A stretch of DNA of 64,000 bases from Buchananella felis (lineage in GTDB: Bacteria; Actinomycetota; Actinomycetes; Actinomycetales; Actinomycetaceae): assembly GCF_041380015.1 (NCBI RefSeq), contig NZ_CP159978.1; one strand, written 5' to 3'. Positions 50,408-59,700 of this stretch are shown piece after piece (position 1 is the first letter of the stretch; each line of letters opens with the position of its first letter). A model generated the notes under the pieces. The model saw only the letters and a list, made by a program, of their open reading frames with translations. It had not been told where the DNA came from and ran no database searches. A program made the translations under genes and the position numbers.

Positions 50408-52009
50408 TTACCGGCCCAGGAATCGCTGCAGGTCCTCGGGCAGGTTGTTCCAGTCCTGCTGGGCGCCCTGCCCCTGGCCGCCCAGGCCGAACGCGGAGCC
50501 ACCCTGCGGCGCCTGCTCCGCCTGCGCCGCCAGGCCCTCGCGGGCCGCACGCTCCTGCATCGCACGCTTGGCCGGGTTGCCGCTGCGGCCCTTCTTGCCG
50601 CCGGAGCCCTGCTTCTTCTTGGGGGCCTGGCGGGCGCCGGCGCGCTTGCCCATCCCCGGCAGCTTGCCCATGCCGGGCATGCCGCCGCCCGCCATGGCCT
50701 CCGGGCTCATCCCGCCCGCGCCCATGGCCTGCATCATCTTCTTGGCCTGCTCGAAGCGCTCCACCAGCTGCTTGACCTCGTTGACCGTGGTACCCGAACC
50801 CCGGGCGATGCGGCTGCGGCGCGAGCCGTTGAGTAGGCTCAGGTCCGCGCGCTCGGCCGGGGTCATGGAGCGCACGATCGCCTCCACCCGGTCCACCTCG
50901 CGGTCGTCGAAGTTGGCCAGCTGGTCACGCACCTGGCCCATGCCGGGCAGCATGCCCAGTAGCTTCTTCATCGAGCCCAGCTTGCGGATCTGCTGCAGCT
51001 GGCGCAGGAAGTCGTCCAGGGTGAACTGGCCCTTGAGCAGCTTCTCCGCGTCGGCCTGCGCCTCCTCCTGGTCGATCTTGGCCTCGGCCTGCTCGATCAG
51101 GGTGAGGATGTCACCCATGTCCAGGATGCGCCCGGCCATGCGGTCGGCGTGGAAGCGCTCGAAGTCATCCAGGCCCTCACCGGTGGAGGCGAACAGCACC
51201 GGCGCTCCGGTAACGCCACGCACGGACAGGGCCGCACCACCGCGCGCGTCGCCGTCCAGCTTGGAAAGCACCACGCCGGTAAAGCCCACGCCGTCACGGA
51301 AGGCGGTGGCGGTGTTCACCGCGTCCTGACCGATCATGGCGTCCAGGACGAACAGGATCTCCTGCGGCTGCACGGCGTCGCGGATGCGCCGCGCCTGCTC
51401 CATCATCTCCTCGTCCACGCCCAGTCGGCCCGCAGTGTCAACGATCACCACGTCGTTGCCGTTGACCCACGCCTGGTTCAGACCAGAGCGGGCCACCGAG
51501 ACCGGGTCGCCCACGCCGTTGCCGGGCTCAGGGGCCCACACCTCCACCCCGGCGCGCTCACCGACGATCTGGAGCTGGTTGACCGCGTTGGGGCGCTGCA
51601 GGTCGGCGGCGATCAGCAGCGGGCTGCGCCCCTGGCCCACCAACCACTTGCCGAGCTTTCCGGCCAGGGTGGTCTTACCGGCACCCTGCAGACCGGCCAG
51701 CATGATGATGGCCGGACGCCCGTCCAGGTTCAGGTCGCGGGACTCGCCGCCCAGGATCTCCACGAGCTCCTCGTGGACGATCTTGACCACCTGCTGGCCG
51801 GGCTTGAGCGCCTTGGATCGGGTGGCCTCCATGGCGCGCTCGCGCACCCGGGCGGTGAAGTCACGCACCACCGGCAGGGCGACGTCGGCCTCCAGCAGGG
51901 CGCGGCGAATATCGGCAACGGTCTCGTCGATGTCCCGCTCGGACAGGCGTCCCTTGCCGCGCAGGCTGCGGAAGGTGGCTGAAAGGCGATCGGAGAAGTT
52001 GTCGAACAC
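50408..52009 (-). CDS. ffh: signal recognition particle GTPase Ffh
   Basis: 533 residues from GTG 52009 (SD AAGGG). N domain, then G domain with GLQGAGKTTLAGKLGKWL, DTAGRLGVDEEMM and TKLDGDARGGAAL. The Met-rich M domain (about residues 300-440) contains the 4.5S RNA-binding region GSRRSRIARGSGTTVNEVKQLVERF. A Gly/Met/Lys-rich C-terminal tail follows. Targets nascent membrane proteins with FtsY, encoded just upstream. Confidence 0.96.
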   Translation of the reverse strand: MFDNFSDRLSATFRSLRGKGRLSERDIDETVADIRRALLEADVALPVVRDFTARVRERAMEATRSKALKPGQQVVKIVHEELVEILGGESRDLNLDGRPAIIMLAGLQGAGKTTLAGKLGKWLVGQGRSPLLIAADLQRPNAVNQLQIVGERAGVEVWAPEPGNGVGDPVSVARSGLNQAWVNGNDVVIVDTAGRLGVDEEMMEQARRIRDAVQPQEILFVLDAMIGQDAVNTATAFRDGVGFTGVVLSKLDGDARGGAALSVRGVTGAPVLFASTGEGLDDFERFHADRMAGRILDMGDILTLIEQAEAKIDQEEAQADAEKLLKGQFTLDDFLRQLQQIRKLGSMKKLLGMLPGMGQVRDQLANFDDREVDRVEAIVRSMTPAERADLSLLNGSRRSRIARGSGTTVNEVKQLVERFEQAKKMMQAMGAGGMSPEAMAGGGMPGMGKLPGMGKRAGARQAPKKKQGSGGKKGRSGNPAKRAMQERAAREGLAAQAEQAPQGGSAFGLGGQGQGAQQDWNNLPEDLQRFLGR

Positions 52010-52090
52010 GTCGTTTCCCTTGCGATTTGACGGGGCCAAGTGGCCTAACTGCTCAAGTTTAGCTTGGTCGCCTCGCCGGGCAACAAAAGC

Positions 52091-52124
52091 GCGAGCGCCG
52101 CCCGGGAAGCCGGGCGGCGCTCGC
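52091..52124 (-). terminator. terminator after ftsY
   Basis: Perfect 15-bp stem GCGAGCGCCGCCCGG/CCGGGCGGCGCTCGC with a GAAG loop, 15 bp past the ftsY stop. Minus-strand GCTTTTGTTG follows. It separates ftsY from ffh transcription. Confidence 0.85.
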
Positions 52125-52138
52125 AGCTAGGGCAGGAC

Positions 52139-53317
52139 TCAGGCCCCCACGATCGCGTCCACGAACGCCTCCGGGTCGAAGGGGGCGAAGTCGTCCGGCC
52201 CCTCCCCCAGGCCCACGTACTTCACGGGCACTCCCAGCGCGCGCTGCACGCTGACCACGATGCCGCCCTTGGCCGAGCCGTCCAGCTTGGTCAGCACGAT
52301 GCCGGTCACCCCGGCCACCTCGCCGAATACCTGGGCCTGGCGCATGCCGTTCTGCCCCGTGGTGGCGTCCAGCACCAGCAGCACCTCACGCACCGGGGCC
52401 TGGCGGGACATGACGCGCTTAACCTTGCCCAGCTCGTCCATCAGGCCCGCCTTGTTCTGCAGGCGGCCCGCCGTGTCCACGATCACCACGTCCACGCCGT
52501 CCTCGGTGCCCTTCTTCACTGCCTCGAACGCGACCGAGGCCGGGTCCGCGCCGTCGCGCTCCGCCGTGACGATCTCCACCCCGGCGCGGCTGGCCCAAGT
52601 CTCCAACTGCTGGGAGGCGGCCGCACGGAACGTGTCCGCAGCGCCCAGCAGCACGGTCTTGCCCTCCGCCACCAGCACGCGGGCCAGCTTGCCGATCGTG
52701 GTGGTCTTGCCGGTGCCGTTCACGCCCACCACCAGCACCGAGGCCGGGTGACGCTGGCCGTCCTCGGCCACGTGCGGCTCAAGGTGCAAGGTGCGGTCCA
52801 TCTGCGGGGCCACCAGCTCCAGCAGCTCGGCGCGCAGCGCGGCGCGCACGGCGGCGGACTCCACCAGACCGTCCACCTGCACGCGGCGGCGCAGGCGCTC
52901 CAGCAGCTCGCCGGTGGCCTCCACCCCCACGTCGGCGGTGAGCAGGGCCTCCTCCAGCTCCACCCAGTCGGACTCGGAGAGCTTGCCGCGAGAGATCACG
53001 GACAGCAGGGCGCGCCCCAGCGACCCAGAGCCGGCCAGGCGCTCGCGCAGGCGGCGCAAGCGCCCGCCCACGGACTCGGGGGCCTCGCGCTCCACCTGCG
53101 CCGGGGCGGCGGCCACGCTCTCACCGGGCTGCGCCTGGGCGGCGCCGGCGGCAACGTCGTCCCCGGCTGGCGCGGTCACCAAATCGGGCCGCGCCTGCGG
53201 GGCGGGCGGGGCCTGCTTGGCCTTGTTCACGCGAACCAGCAAGAAGGCGACAACCGCCGCAACCGCCAGGCCACCAACTACTAGGGCGATGATCATTTCC
53301 GAGGTCATGCCCACCAT
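52139..53317 (-). CDS. ftsY: signal recognition particle receptor FtsY
   Basis: 392 residues from ATG 53317 (ATG 53308 is also possible). An N-terminal membrane helix (IIALVVGGLAVAAVVAFLLV) anchors it. A low-complexity A-region follows, then the NG domain with GVNGTGKTTTIGKLA, DTFRAAASQQL, DTAGRLQNKAGLMDELGKV and TKLDGSAKGGIVVSV. It docks the Ffh-ribosome complex at the membrane. Confidence 0.95.
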   Translation of the reverse strand: MVGMTSEMIIALVVGGLAVAAVVAFLLVRVNKAKQAPPAPQARPDLVTAPAGDDVAAGAAQAQPGESVAAAPAQVEREAPESVGGRLRRLRERLAGSGSLGRALLSVISRGKLSESDWVELEEALLTADVGVEATGELLERLRRRVQVDGLVESAAVRAALRAELLELVAPQMDRTLHLEPHVAEDGQRHPASVLVVGVNGTGKTTTIGKLARVLVAEGKTVLLGAADTFRAAASQQLETWASRAGVEIVTAERDGADPASVAFEAVKKGTEDGVDVVIVDTAGRLQNKAGLMDELGKVKRVMSRQAPVREVLLVLDATTGQNGMRQAQVFGEVAGVTGIVLTKLDGSAKGGIVVSVQRALGVPVKYVGLGEGPDDFAPFDPEAFVDAIVGA

Positions 53318-53555
53318 TTTGCCACCCCGCCCCGCGCCCGCCCGGAAGTACGGCTCGCTGCCTAGGTGGCCATGCTGGGCCCCGCCCCGCGCCCGCCCGG
53401 CCGAAGGTGGCTCCCATCCGCCCAATTGGAACACCAGCTCTTCACGCGTGAGGCGTAGGGCACCGGATCGGTTCGAGGCCGGACGGGCGGCGCCGTGGAA
53501 GCGGAGGCCGGCGGTAGAGACAGGTGAGGGCGTGGGCCGATGGCGCCGGGTTGCC
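53318..53555. other. ftsY upstream region
   Basis: About 240 bp of GC-rich sequence upstream of ftsY. It holds a short direct repeat CCCGCCCCGCGCCCGCCCGG (53327 and again near 53381). No promoter with clear consensus and no gene is visible. Confidence 0.35.
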
Positions 53556-53711
53556 CCCGAGCGCACAAGCGTGCGGTCGGGGTACATCCGACCGACCGGT
53601 GCCACGGCACCAAGCGGTCACACGTACCCCGTTGCCACATTTGCGAGCTTGGGGGCCAGAGATAGACGCAGCCGCCGCGCTAAAAGACGCTCGCACCCCG
53701 TGGCAGCCGCC
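53556..53711 (-). repeat. GGGGTAC palindromic element, copy B with extended tail
   Basis: The core at 53579-53630 has the same 52-bp layout as copy A in inverted orientation. Its outer arms carry three mismatches, while the GGTGCC/GGCACC heart is kept. It is followed by CCAGAGATAGACGCAGCCGCC and CTAAAAGACGCTCGC to about 53711, a tail shared with copy C but not copy A. Confidence 0.8.
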
Positions 53712-53833
53712 ATGCTTGGCCGCCCGTGGTCGCTTGGCTTGGCCGCCCGGCCTTGCCGCCCGAGGTGGCCGACGCTCCACCCAGCACCCGGAATCCGCGC
53801 CGGCCCTCCCCTGACCGTCCCTCCCCTGACCGA

Positions 53834-53990
53834 CCCCGAGCGTACAAGAGTGCGGTCGGGGTACATCCGACCGACCGGTGCCACGGCACCAAGCGGTCAC
53901 ACGTACCCCATCGCAGCATTTGCGAGCTCGGGGGCCAGAGATAGGCGCAGCCGCCACGCTAAAAGACGCTCGCGCCCCGTGGCAGCCGCC
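53834..53990 (-). repeat. GGGGTAC palindromic element, copy C with extended tail
   Basis: The core at 53858-53909 is identical to copy B over 52 bp. Flanks and the roughly 80-bp tail agree with few substitutions. Copies B and C are therefore direct repeats about 279 bp apart, pointing to recent local duplication. Confidence 0.8.
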
Positions 53991-54045
53991 CCCGAGCGCA
54001 CAAGAGTGCGGTCGGGGTACATCCGACCGACCGGTGCTCCTCGTT
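53991..54045 (-). repeat. GGGGTAC palindromic element, truncated copy D
   Basis: Begins immediately after copy C (unit length about 156 bp) with the outer flank CCCGAGCGCACAAGAGTGCG and the first arm from 54014. It breaks off at the central GGTGC, right before array IV starts. It looks like a tandem copy disrupted by, or fused to, the array. Confidence 0.75.
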
Positions 54046-54053
54046 GGCGGCGG

Positions 54054-54231
54054 AGTGCGCAAGCAATTGAGGGGATAGTGCACCTCTCGTAGGGTTCGTG
54101 CACCAGTCGTGGGCTTAGTGAACCAGTCGTAGGCTTACCCGGTCGGGTAACCCCTCAATAGGTGCACCAAAAGCTCCAGAGGTGCACCAAAGGCTCAATA
54201 GGTCGCGTAACCCCACAATCGTTTGCGCAAC
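54054..54231. repeat. array IV: mirror-symmetric array of 20-bp units
   Basis: Left GTGCACC-type sites at 54078, 54098 and 54118 mirror right GGTGCAC-type sites at 54161, 54181 and 54201 exactly about 54142.5. So does the terminal pair AGTGCGCAAGC (54054-54064) and GTTTGCGCAAC (54221-54231). The axis is in TTACCC-GGTC-GGGTAA (54135-54150). The inner gap is 36 bp, as in arrays I and II. The left arm is homologous to the right arm of array II in reverse complement, and CCTCAATAGGT at the inner gap is shared with array I. Confidence 0.85.
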
Positions 54232-54468
54232 TAGCTCCGGCACAACCAGCTCGGGCGCGGCCCCCGCCGGGGTCATGTCCGTCCCGGCCCCCAGCCTGGT
54301 TTGGCCCGGCGCCACGGCACCCCGGCCCGCCTTGGCCCGGCACCCGCGTCTCCTGTGCCCCGCGGCCTGGAGCGAGGCCGCCTGACCCGCCGGAGCCCAC
54401 TCAACCCGCCGGCGCGCCCTTCAACCCGCTGCCGCACCGCCAGCCGGGCAGGCCCGGAAGAACGAAAG
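54232..54468. other. spacer between array IV and the ndk terminator
   Basis: About 240 bp of GC-rich sequence with no recognisable gene, repeat or RNA. Reading frames across it show no actinobacterial codon bias. Confidence 0.35.
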
Positions 54469-54506
54469 GGGCGCGGGGCCGAGCCAACCGGCTCCGCCCC
54501 GCGCCC
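54469..54506 (-). terminator. terminator of the ileS-folC-ndk operon
   Basis: A 17-bp stem with one mismatch (54469-54485 with 54490-54506) and loop AACC, 35 bp past the ndk stop. The minus strand continues CTTTCGTTCTTCC, a T-rich tract. Confidence 0.8.
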
Positions 54507-54541
54507 CCGCGCCCCGCGCCCAGGCCTGTTTCGGCCCGCGC

Positions 54542-54985
54542 TCAGTGCTCGAAGTCGGGGAACCAGATCGCGATCTCGCGGTGGGCGGACTCGAAGGAGT
54601 CGGAGGCGTGCACCACGTTGCGGATCGGGCCGCCACCCCAGTCGCGGCCAAAGTCACCTCGGATGGAACCGGGCGCGGCCAGCGTGGGGTTGGTGGCCCC
54701 GATCATGTTGCGCACGCCCTCCAGGACGCGGTTGCCCTCCACCACGACGGCCACCATCGGGCCCGAGGCCATGTACTCCACCAGCGGCGCAAAGAAGTGC
54801 TTGGCCTTGTGCTCCACGTAGTGGCGCGCCAGGGTCTCCTCGGTGGCGTGCACGATCGACAGGGCCGCCAGGCGGTAGCCCTTGACCTCGAAGCGGCGCA
54901 GGATCTCACCGGTCAGGCCGCGCTCGTAGGCGTCGGGCTTGATCAGCACCAGCGTGTACTCGGCGGGGGTATCTTGCGCGGTCAT
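54542..54985 (-). CDS. ndk: nucleoside diphosphate kinase
   Basis: 147 residues, slightly longer than the usual 136-140. Start YTLVLIKPDAYERGLTGEILRRFE, Kpn loop region MIGATNPTLAAPGSIRGDFG, and the phospho-His motif NVVHASDS. Balances NTP and dNTP pools. The ileS-folC-ndk order is common in actinobacteria. SD AAGGAGG lies 5 nt before the ATG. Confidence 0.97.
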   Translation of the reverse strand: MTAQDTPAEYTLVLIKPDAYERGLTGEILRRFEVKGYRLAALSIVHATEETLARHYVEHKAKHFFAPLVEYMASGPMVAVVVEGNRVLEGVRNMIGATNPTLAAPGSIRGDFGRDWGGGPIRNVVHASDSFESAHREIAIWFPDFEH

Positions 54986-55033
54986 TGGTCCTCCTTGATC
55001 GTTACCGGGGACAACGATACTAGGAACAAAGAC

Positions 55034-56755
55034 CTAGAAGGAGTGCTTTCCCATCACTTCGCGGGCGTGGGCGGCCAGCAGCACCGAGCCGACCACCAGC
55101 ACGCCCGTGTCCACCGCCGGCCCCTGGTCGCTCTCCGCCAGCGCGGCCGCGGTGTCGATGGCTGCCGCCAGGTCCTCCTGCAGGTGAACCCGCTGCGGCC
55201 CGAACACCTCACCGGCCAGCTCCGCCAGCTCGGTGGCGTCCATGGCGCGCGGGCCCTCCATGGAGGTGATGACGATCTCCGCCAGTAGCGGCTCCAGCTC
55301 CGCCAGCATCGCCTCGGCGTGCTTGTCCGCCATGCAGGCGAACACGCCCACCAGGGTGGAGAAGCCGAAGGCCTCTTCCACGGCCTGGCGCACCGCGGCC
55401 ACGCCGTGCGGGTTGTGGGCGGCGTCCACCAGCACCGTCGGGCTGGAGCGCACCACCTCCAGGCGGCCCGGGGAGGTGACGGACATGAAGCCGTGCTCCA
55501 CGGTGAGCGGCGGCAGCGCCCCGCCCCCGAACAGCGCTTCCACGGCGGTGAGCGCAGCGGCGGCGTTCAGCCCCTGGTATTCGCCGTGCAGCGGCAGGTG
55601 TACGCCCTCGTAGCGGGCCGCCGGGGTGGACAGGGTGAGCATCTGCCCGCCCACGGCCAGCTCGCGGTCGCCGTAGTCGAAGTCGGCGCCAAAGCGGCGC
55701 ACTAGCACGCCCTGCTGGGCGGCGGCCTCCAGCAGGAAGTCCTCCACGTCCTCTTCCTGCGGGCCCAGCACCAGCGTGGCGCCCGGGCGCAGGATGCCGG
55801 CCTTCTCCGCCGCGATGGAGAGCAGGTCAGTGCCCAGGAAGGCGTCGTGGTCCTGCGCGATCGGGGTGATTACCTGCACGGCGGAGTCGATGACGTTGGT
55901 GGCGTCCCACCGGCCGCCCATGCCGACCTCCACCACGGCCACCTCCACGCCGCAGTTGGCGAAGGCGGTGAAGGCGAGCACGGTGAAGACCTCGAAGAAG
56001 CTCATGCGCACTCCGCCGGCGGCCGCCGACTCCGCATCGACCATCTCCACGATCGGCCCCACCGAGTCCCAGGCCTCCAGGAACTCCTCGCGGCCCAGCG
56101 GTTCCAGGCCAATCATCATGCGCTCGCGCACGGTGTGCAGGTGCGGAGAGGTGAAGGTGGCAACGCTCATGCCGCGTTCGCGCAGTAGCGCGGAGATCAT
56201 GCGGGCGGTGGAGGTCTTGCCGTTAGTGCCGGTCACGTGGACCGTCTGGTAGGCCAGTTGCGGGTCGCCCAGCAGCTGGCAGGCGCGGGCCACCCGCTCC
56301 AGCGAGGGCTGCACTTTGTGCTCGGGGGCGCGCGTGAGGATGGCGCGGTAGATCTCCTCGATGCGGGCGTCGAGCTCCACGCGGTGCGCGGCCGCCGCCA
56401 GCTCCATCTCGTGCCGGTTGCTGCCCTTCTTGGCCGACGCTGCCCCGCCTGCCGCCTCGCGAACTAGGCCGCCTTCTTCGCCCGCCGCTTGGGCGTCGTC
56501 GTCCCACGAATCCAACTCTGCGGTGTCGCTGAGCACGCCGTCCCACAGGTCGGCGTCGTCCCCCAGGAGGGAGGAGCGCACCAGCGCGGCCAGGGCGGCG
56601 GCGCGCTCCTCCTCCTGTGCCTCGAGGTCCGCCTGCGCCTGGGCGACGGCCAGTTCCTCCTCGCTCGGCTCGGCGGCCGCCGCGAAGTAGGCGGCCATGT
56701 CAGCCGGGTAGGTGGGCTGGGCGTCCGGCTGGGCGGACTCGGGGTGGGGCTTCAC
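55034..56755 (-). CDS. folC: folylpolyglutamate synthase/dihydrofolate synthase with N-terminal extension
   Basis: 573 residues from GTG 56755 (AGGAGG 8 nt upstream). The Mur-ligase-like core begins near residue 115: HRVELDARIEEIYRAIL, P-loop VHVTGTNGKTSTARMISALL, TSPHLHTVRERM, VGMGGRWDATNVID, and VDAAHNPHGVAAVRQAV. It adds glutamate to (dihydro)folates. The first roughly 110 residues are acidic, Ala/Glu-rich and unlike known FolC; they are probably disordered. It follows ileS by 16 bp. Confidence 0.92.
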   Translation of the reverse strand: MKPHPESAQPDAQPTYPADMAAYFAAAAEPSEEELAVAQAQADLEAQEEERAAALAALVRSSLLGDDADLWDGVLSDTAELDSWDDDAQAAGEEGGLVREAAGGAASAKKGSNRHEMELAAAAHRVELDARIEEIYRAILTRAPEHKVQPSLERVARACQLLGDPQLAYQTVHVTGTNGKTSTARMISALLRERGMSVATFTSPHLHTVRERMMIGLEPLGREEFLEAWDSVGPIVEMVDAESAAAGGVRMSFFEVFTVLAFTAFANCGVEVAVVEVGMGGRWDATNVIDSAVQVITPIAQDHDAFLGTDLLSIAAEKAGILRPGATLVLGPQEEDVEDFLLEAAAQQGVLVRRFGADFDYGDRELAVGGQMLTLSTPAARYEGVHLPLHGEYQGLNAAAALTAVEALFGGGALPPLTVEHGFMSVTSPGRLEVVRSSPTVLVDAAHNPHGVAAVRQAVEEAFGFSTLVGVFACMADKHAEAMLAELEPLLAEIVITSMEGPRAMDATELAELAGEVFGPQRVHLQEDLAAAIDTAAALAESDQGPAVDTGVLVVGSVLLAAHAREVMGKHSF

Positions 56756-56771
56756 GAAAGCGGCCTCCTGT

Positions 56772-59700
56772 TCAGAGCTTGGTGACGGTGATGGACTGCG
56801 CCTCACCCTCGGTGACGTTCAGCTCCAGCGCCAGGCACTCGGAGGAGAGCATGTCGCGGTGGGCCTGGGCGGCGGCCAGCTCCTCGGCCGGCAGCGTGAT
56901 GTCCAGGCGGATTCGGTCGGCCACGTGCAGGCCGGCGGCCTTGCGGGCGTCCTGGATGGCGCGCACCAGGTCGCGGGCCATGCCCTCCGCGCGCAGGTCG
57001 GAGTCCAGCGTGGTGTCCAGCAGCACGAACGCGCCGGAACCCAGCGCCGTGGCGGCGCGGCCCTCCGGGGCGTCGATCGAGGTGGTCAGCGTGAACTCGG
57101 CGCCCTCGAGGGTGATGTGGGCGCCGCCGTCGTGCACGCCGGGGAAGGCAACGCGCACCTCGCCGTCGGCGTCCTCCTCGAGCTCCCAGGCGCCGCCGCG
57201 CACCGCGGCGAACAGCTGGCTGGTCAGCTTGCGCTTGTCCGCCCCGAGCTCGCGCGGGTTGACGGTGACGTTGGTGCTCACCGACAGGCCCGAGCCCTCG
57301 ATGGAGCGCACCTTGACCTCGCGCACGTTGACCTCGCCGGCGATGAGCTGGGCGAAGGGGGCCAGCTGGTCCGGGTTGGCGGCAAACACCTCCAGCAGGC
57401 GCAGCGGCTGGCGCACGCGCACGCCCTCGGCCTTGCGCAGGGACAGGGCGGCGGAGACCACGTCGCGCACCTCGTCCATCGCGGCCACCAGGGCAGGGGC
57501 CGCGAAGGCCTGGCCCAGCTCCGGCCAGTCGGTCAGGTGCACCGAGCGGTTGCCGGTCAGGCCCCGGTAGACCTCCTCGGCCACCAGCGGGGCCAGGGGC
57601 GCCATCACGCGGGTGAGGGTCTCCAGGCAGGTGTAGAGCGTGTCGAAGGCCGCCAGGTCTTCCTCCCAGAAGCGCTGACGGGAGGTGCGCACGTACCAGT
57701 TGGTCAGCACGTCGATGTAGGCCTCGATGCTCTGGGCCGCCCCGGCGATGTCGTAGGCGTCCAGCTGCGCGCCGGCCGTGTTGGCCAGGTCGCGGGTGCG
57801 GGCCAGCACGTAGCGGTCGGCGCGGGAGAGCTCGGCGCCGCTGGAGGCCACCAGCTTGCCGTCCACCTCGCGCACGCCGTCGCTCAGGTAGCCCTCGCCC
57901 TTGGCCACGGTGCCCGCGTACAGGCTGTAGAAGTACCAGGTGTTCCACACCGGCAGCAGCACGCGGCGTACCGAGTCGCGGATCGCCTCCTCGGTGACGA
58001 TCAGGTTGCCGCCACGCAGGATGGAGGAGGACATGAGGAACCAGCGCATCGCGTCGGCGCCGTCGCGGTCAAAGACCTCATTCACGTCCGGGTAGTTGCG
58101 CAGGGACTTGCTCATCTTGCGTCCGTCGTCGCCCAGCACGATGCCGTGGGAGACGCAGTTGAGGAAGGAGGGGCGGTCGAACAGGGCGGTGGCCAGCACG
58201 TGCAGCGTGTAGAACCAGCCGCGCGTCTGCCCGATGTACTCCACGATGAAGTCTCCCGGGTAGTGGTGCTCGAACCAGTCCTGGTTCTCGAACGGGTAGT
58301 GCACCTGCGCGAAGGGCATGGAACCGGACTCGAACCAGCAGTCCAGCACGTCGGGGATGCGGCGCATCATCGACTTGCCGGTCGGGTCGTCCGGGTTGGG
58401 GCGCACCAGCGTGTCGATAAAGGGCCGGTGCAGGTCCGTCACCTCCACCCCGAAGTCCGCCTCCAGCTGGGCGATGGAGCCGTAGACGTCCACGCGCGGG
58501 TAGGCCGGGTCGTCACTCACCCACACCGGGATGGGCGCGCCCCAGAAGCGGTTGCGGGAGATGGACCAGTCGCGGGCGTTTTCCAGCCACTTGCCGAACT
58601 GGCCGTCGCGCAGGTGGCCGGGCACCCACTGGATCTCCTGGTTGAGCTCCACCATGCGGTCACGGATCTTGGTGACGGCCACGAACCAGGAGCTCACGGC
58701 GCGGTAGATCAGGGGCTGGCGGCAGCGCCAGCAGTGCGGGTAGGAGTGCACGTACGAGGCCTGGCGCACCAGGACGGCGCGCTGGCTCTCATCGCGGCGA
58801 GCCAGCGGGCCGGTGCCGTCGCGCAGGTCGCGGATGATGGTCTTGTTGGCCTCGAAGATCTGCTGGCCGGCGTAGTCGGACACCTCGGCGGTGAAGCGGC
58901 CGGCGTCGTCCACGGGGATCACGGGGGCGATGCCGACGGCCTGGCAGGCCAGCATGTCGTCCTCACCGAAGGCCGGGGCGATGTGCACCAGGCCGGTACC
59001 GTCGGAGGTGGTGACGAACTCGGCGGCGATGATCTGCCAGGCGTTCGGGCCGGGCGCGTTGCCCTCGCTGCGCGCCTTGTCGTTGTCGAAGTAGTCGAAG
59101 ATGGGCGCGTAGCGGCGGCCCACCAGGTCGTTGCCCACCAGGCGCTCTACCACCTCGGGCTCTTCGCCCAGCTCGCGGGAGTAGGAGGCCAGCAGGGCCT
59201 CGGCCAGGATGACGCGCTCCCCGGCTAGCGCGCCCTCGCTGGGGCGCACCACCACGTAGTCGATCTCCGGCCCAACCGCGACGGCCAGGTTGGAAGGCAG
59301 GGTCCAGGGCGTGGTCGTCCAGATCAGCGCCAGCTCGCCGGTCTCCAGGCGCAAACCGACCGTGACGGTGTTGTCCTGGCGGTCCTGGTAGACGTCGTCG
59401 TCCATCTTCAGCTCGTGGTTGGACAGCGGCGTCTGGTCGTTCCAGCAGTAGGGCAGCACACGGTGGCCCTCGTAGGCCAGGCCCTTGTCGTAGAGCTCCT
59501 TGAAGGCCCAGATCACGGACTCCATGTAGGGCAGGTCCAGGGTGCGGTAGCCGCCGGGGAAGTCCACCCAGCGGGCCTGGCGGGTCACGTAGGCCTCCCA
59601 CTCGCCCGTGTAGCGCAGCACGGAGGAGCGGCAGGCGTCGTTGAAGGCCGCGATGCCGATGCCGCACTCGCCCTCGATCTGGCTCTTGTCCTCGATGCCC

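Noticed and set aside
53362..54103. Overlapping frames across the palindrome copies with recurring peptide RGTCDRLVPWHRS
   Set aside because: The same peptide appears in several frames and both loci only because the palindrome is repeated; no start signals or codon bias.
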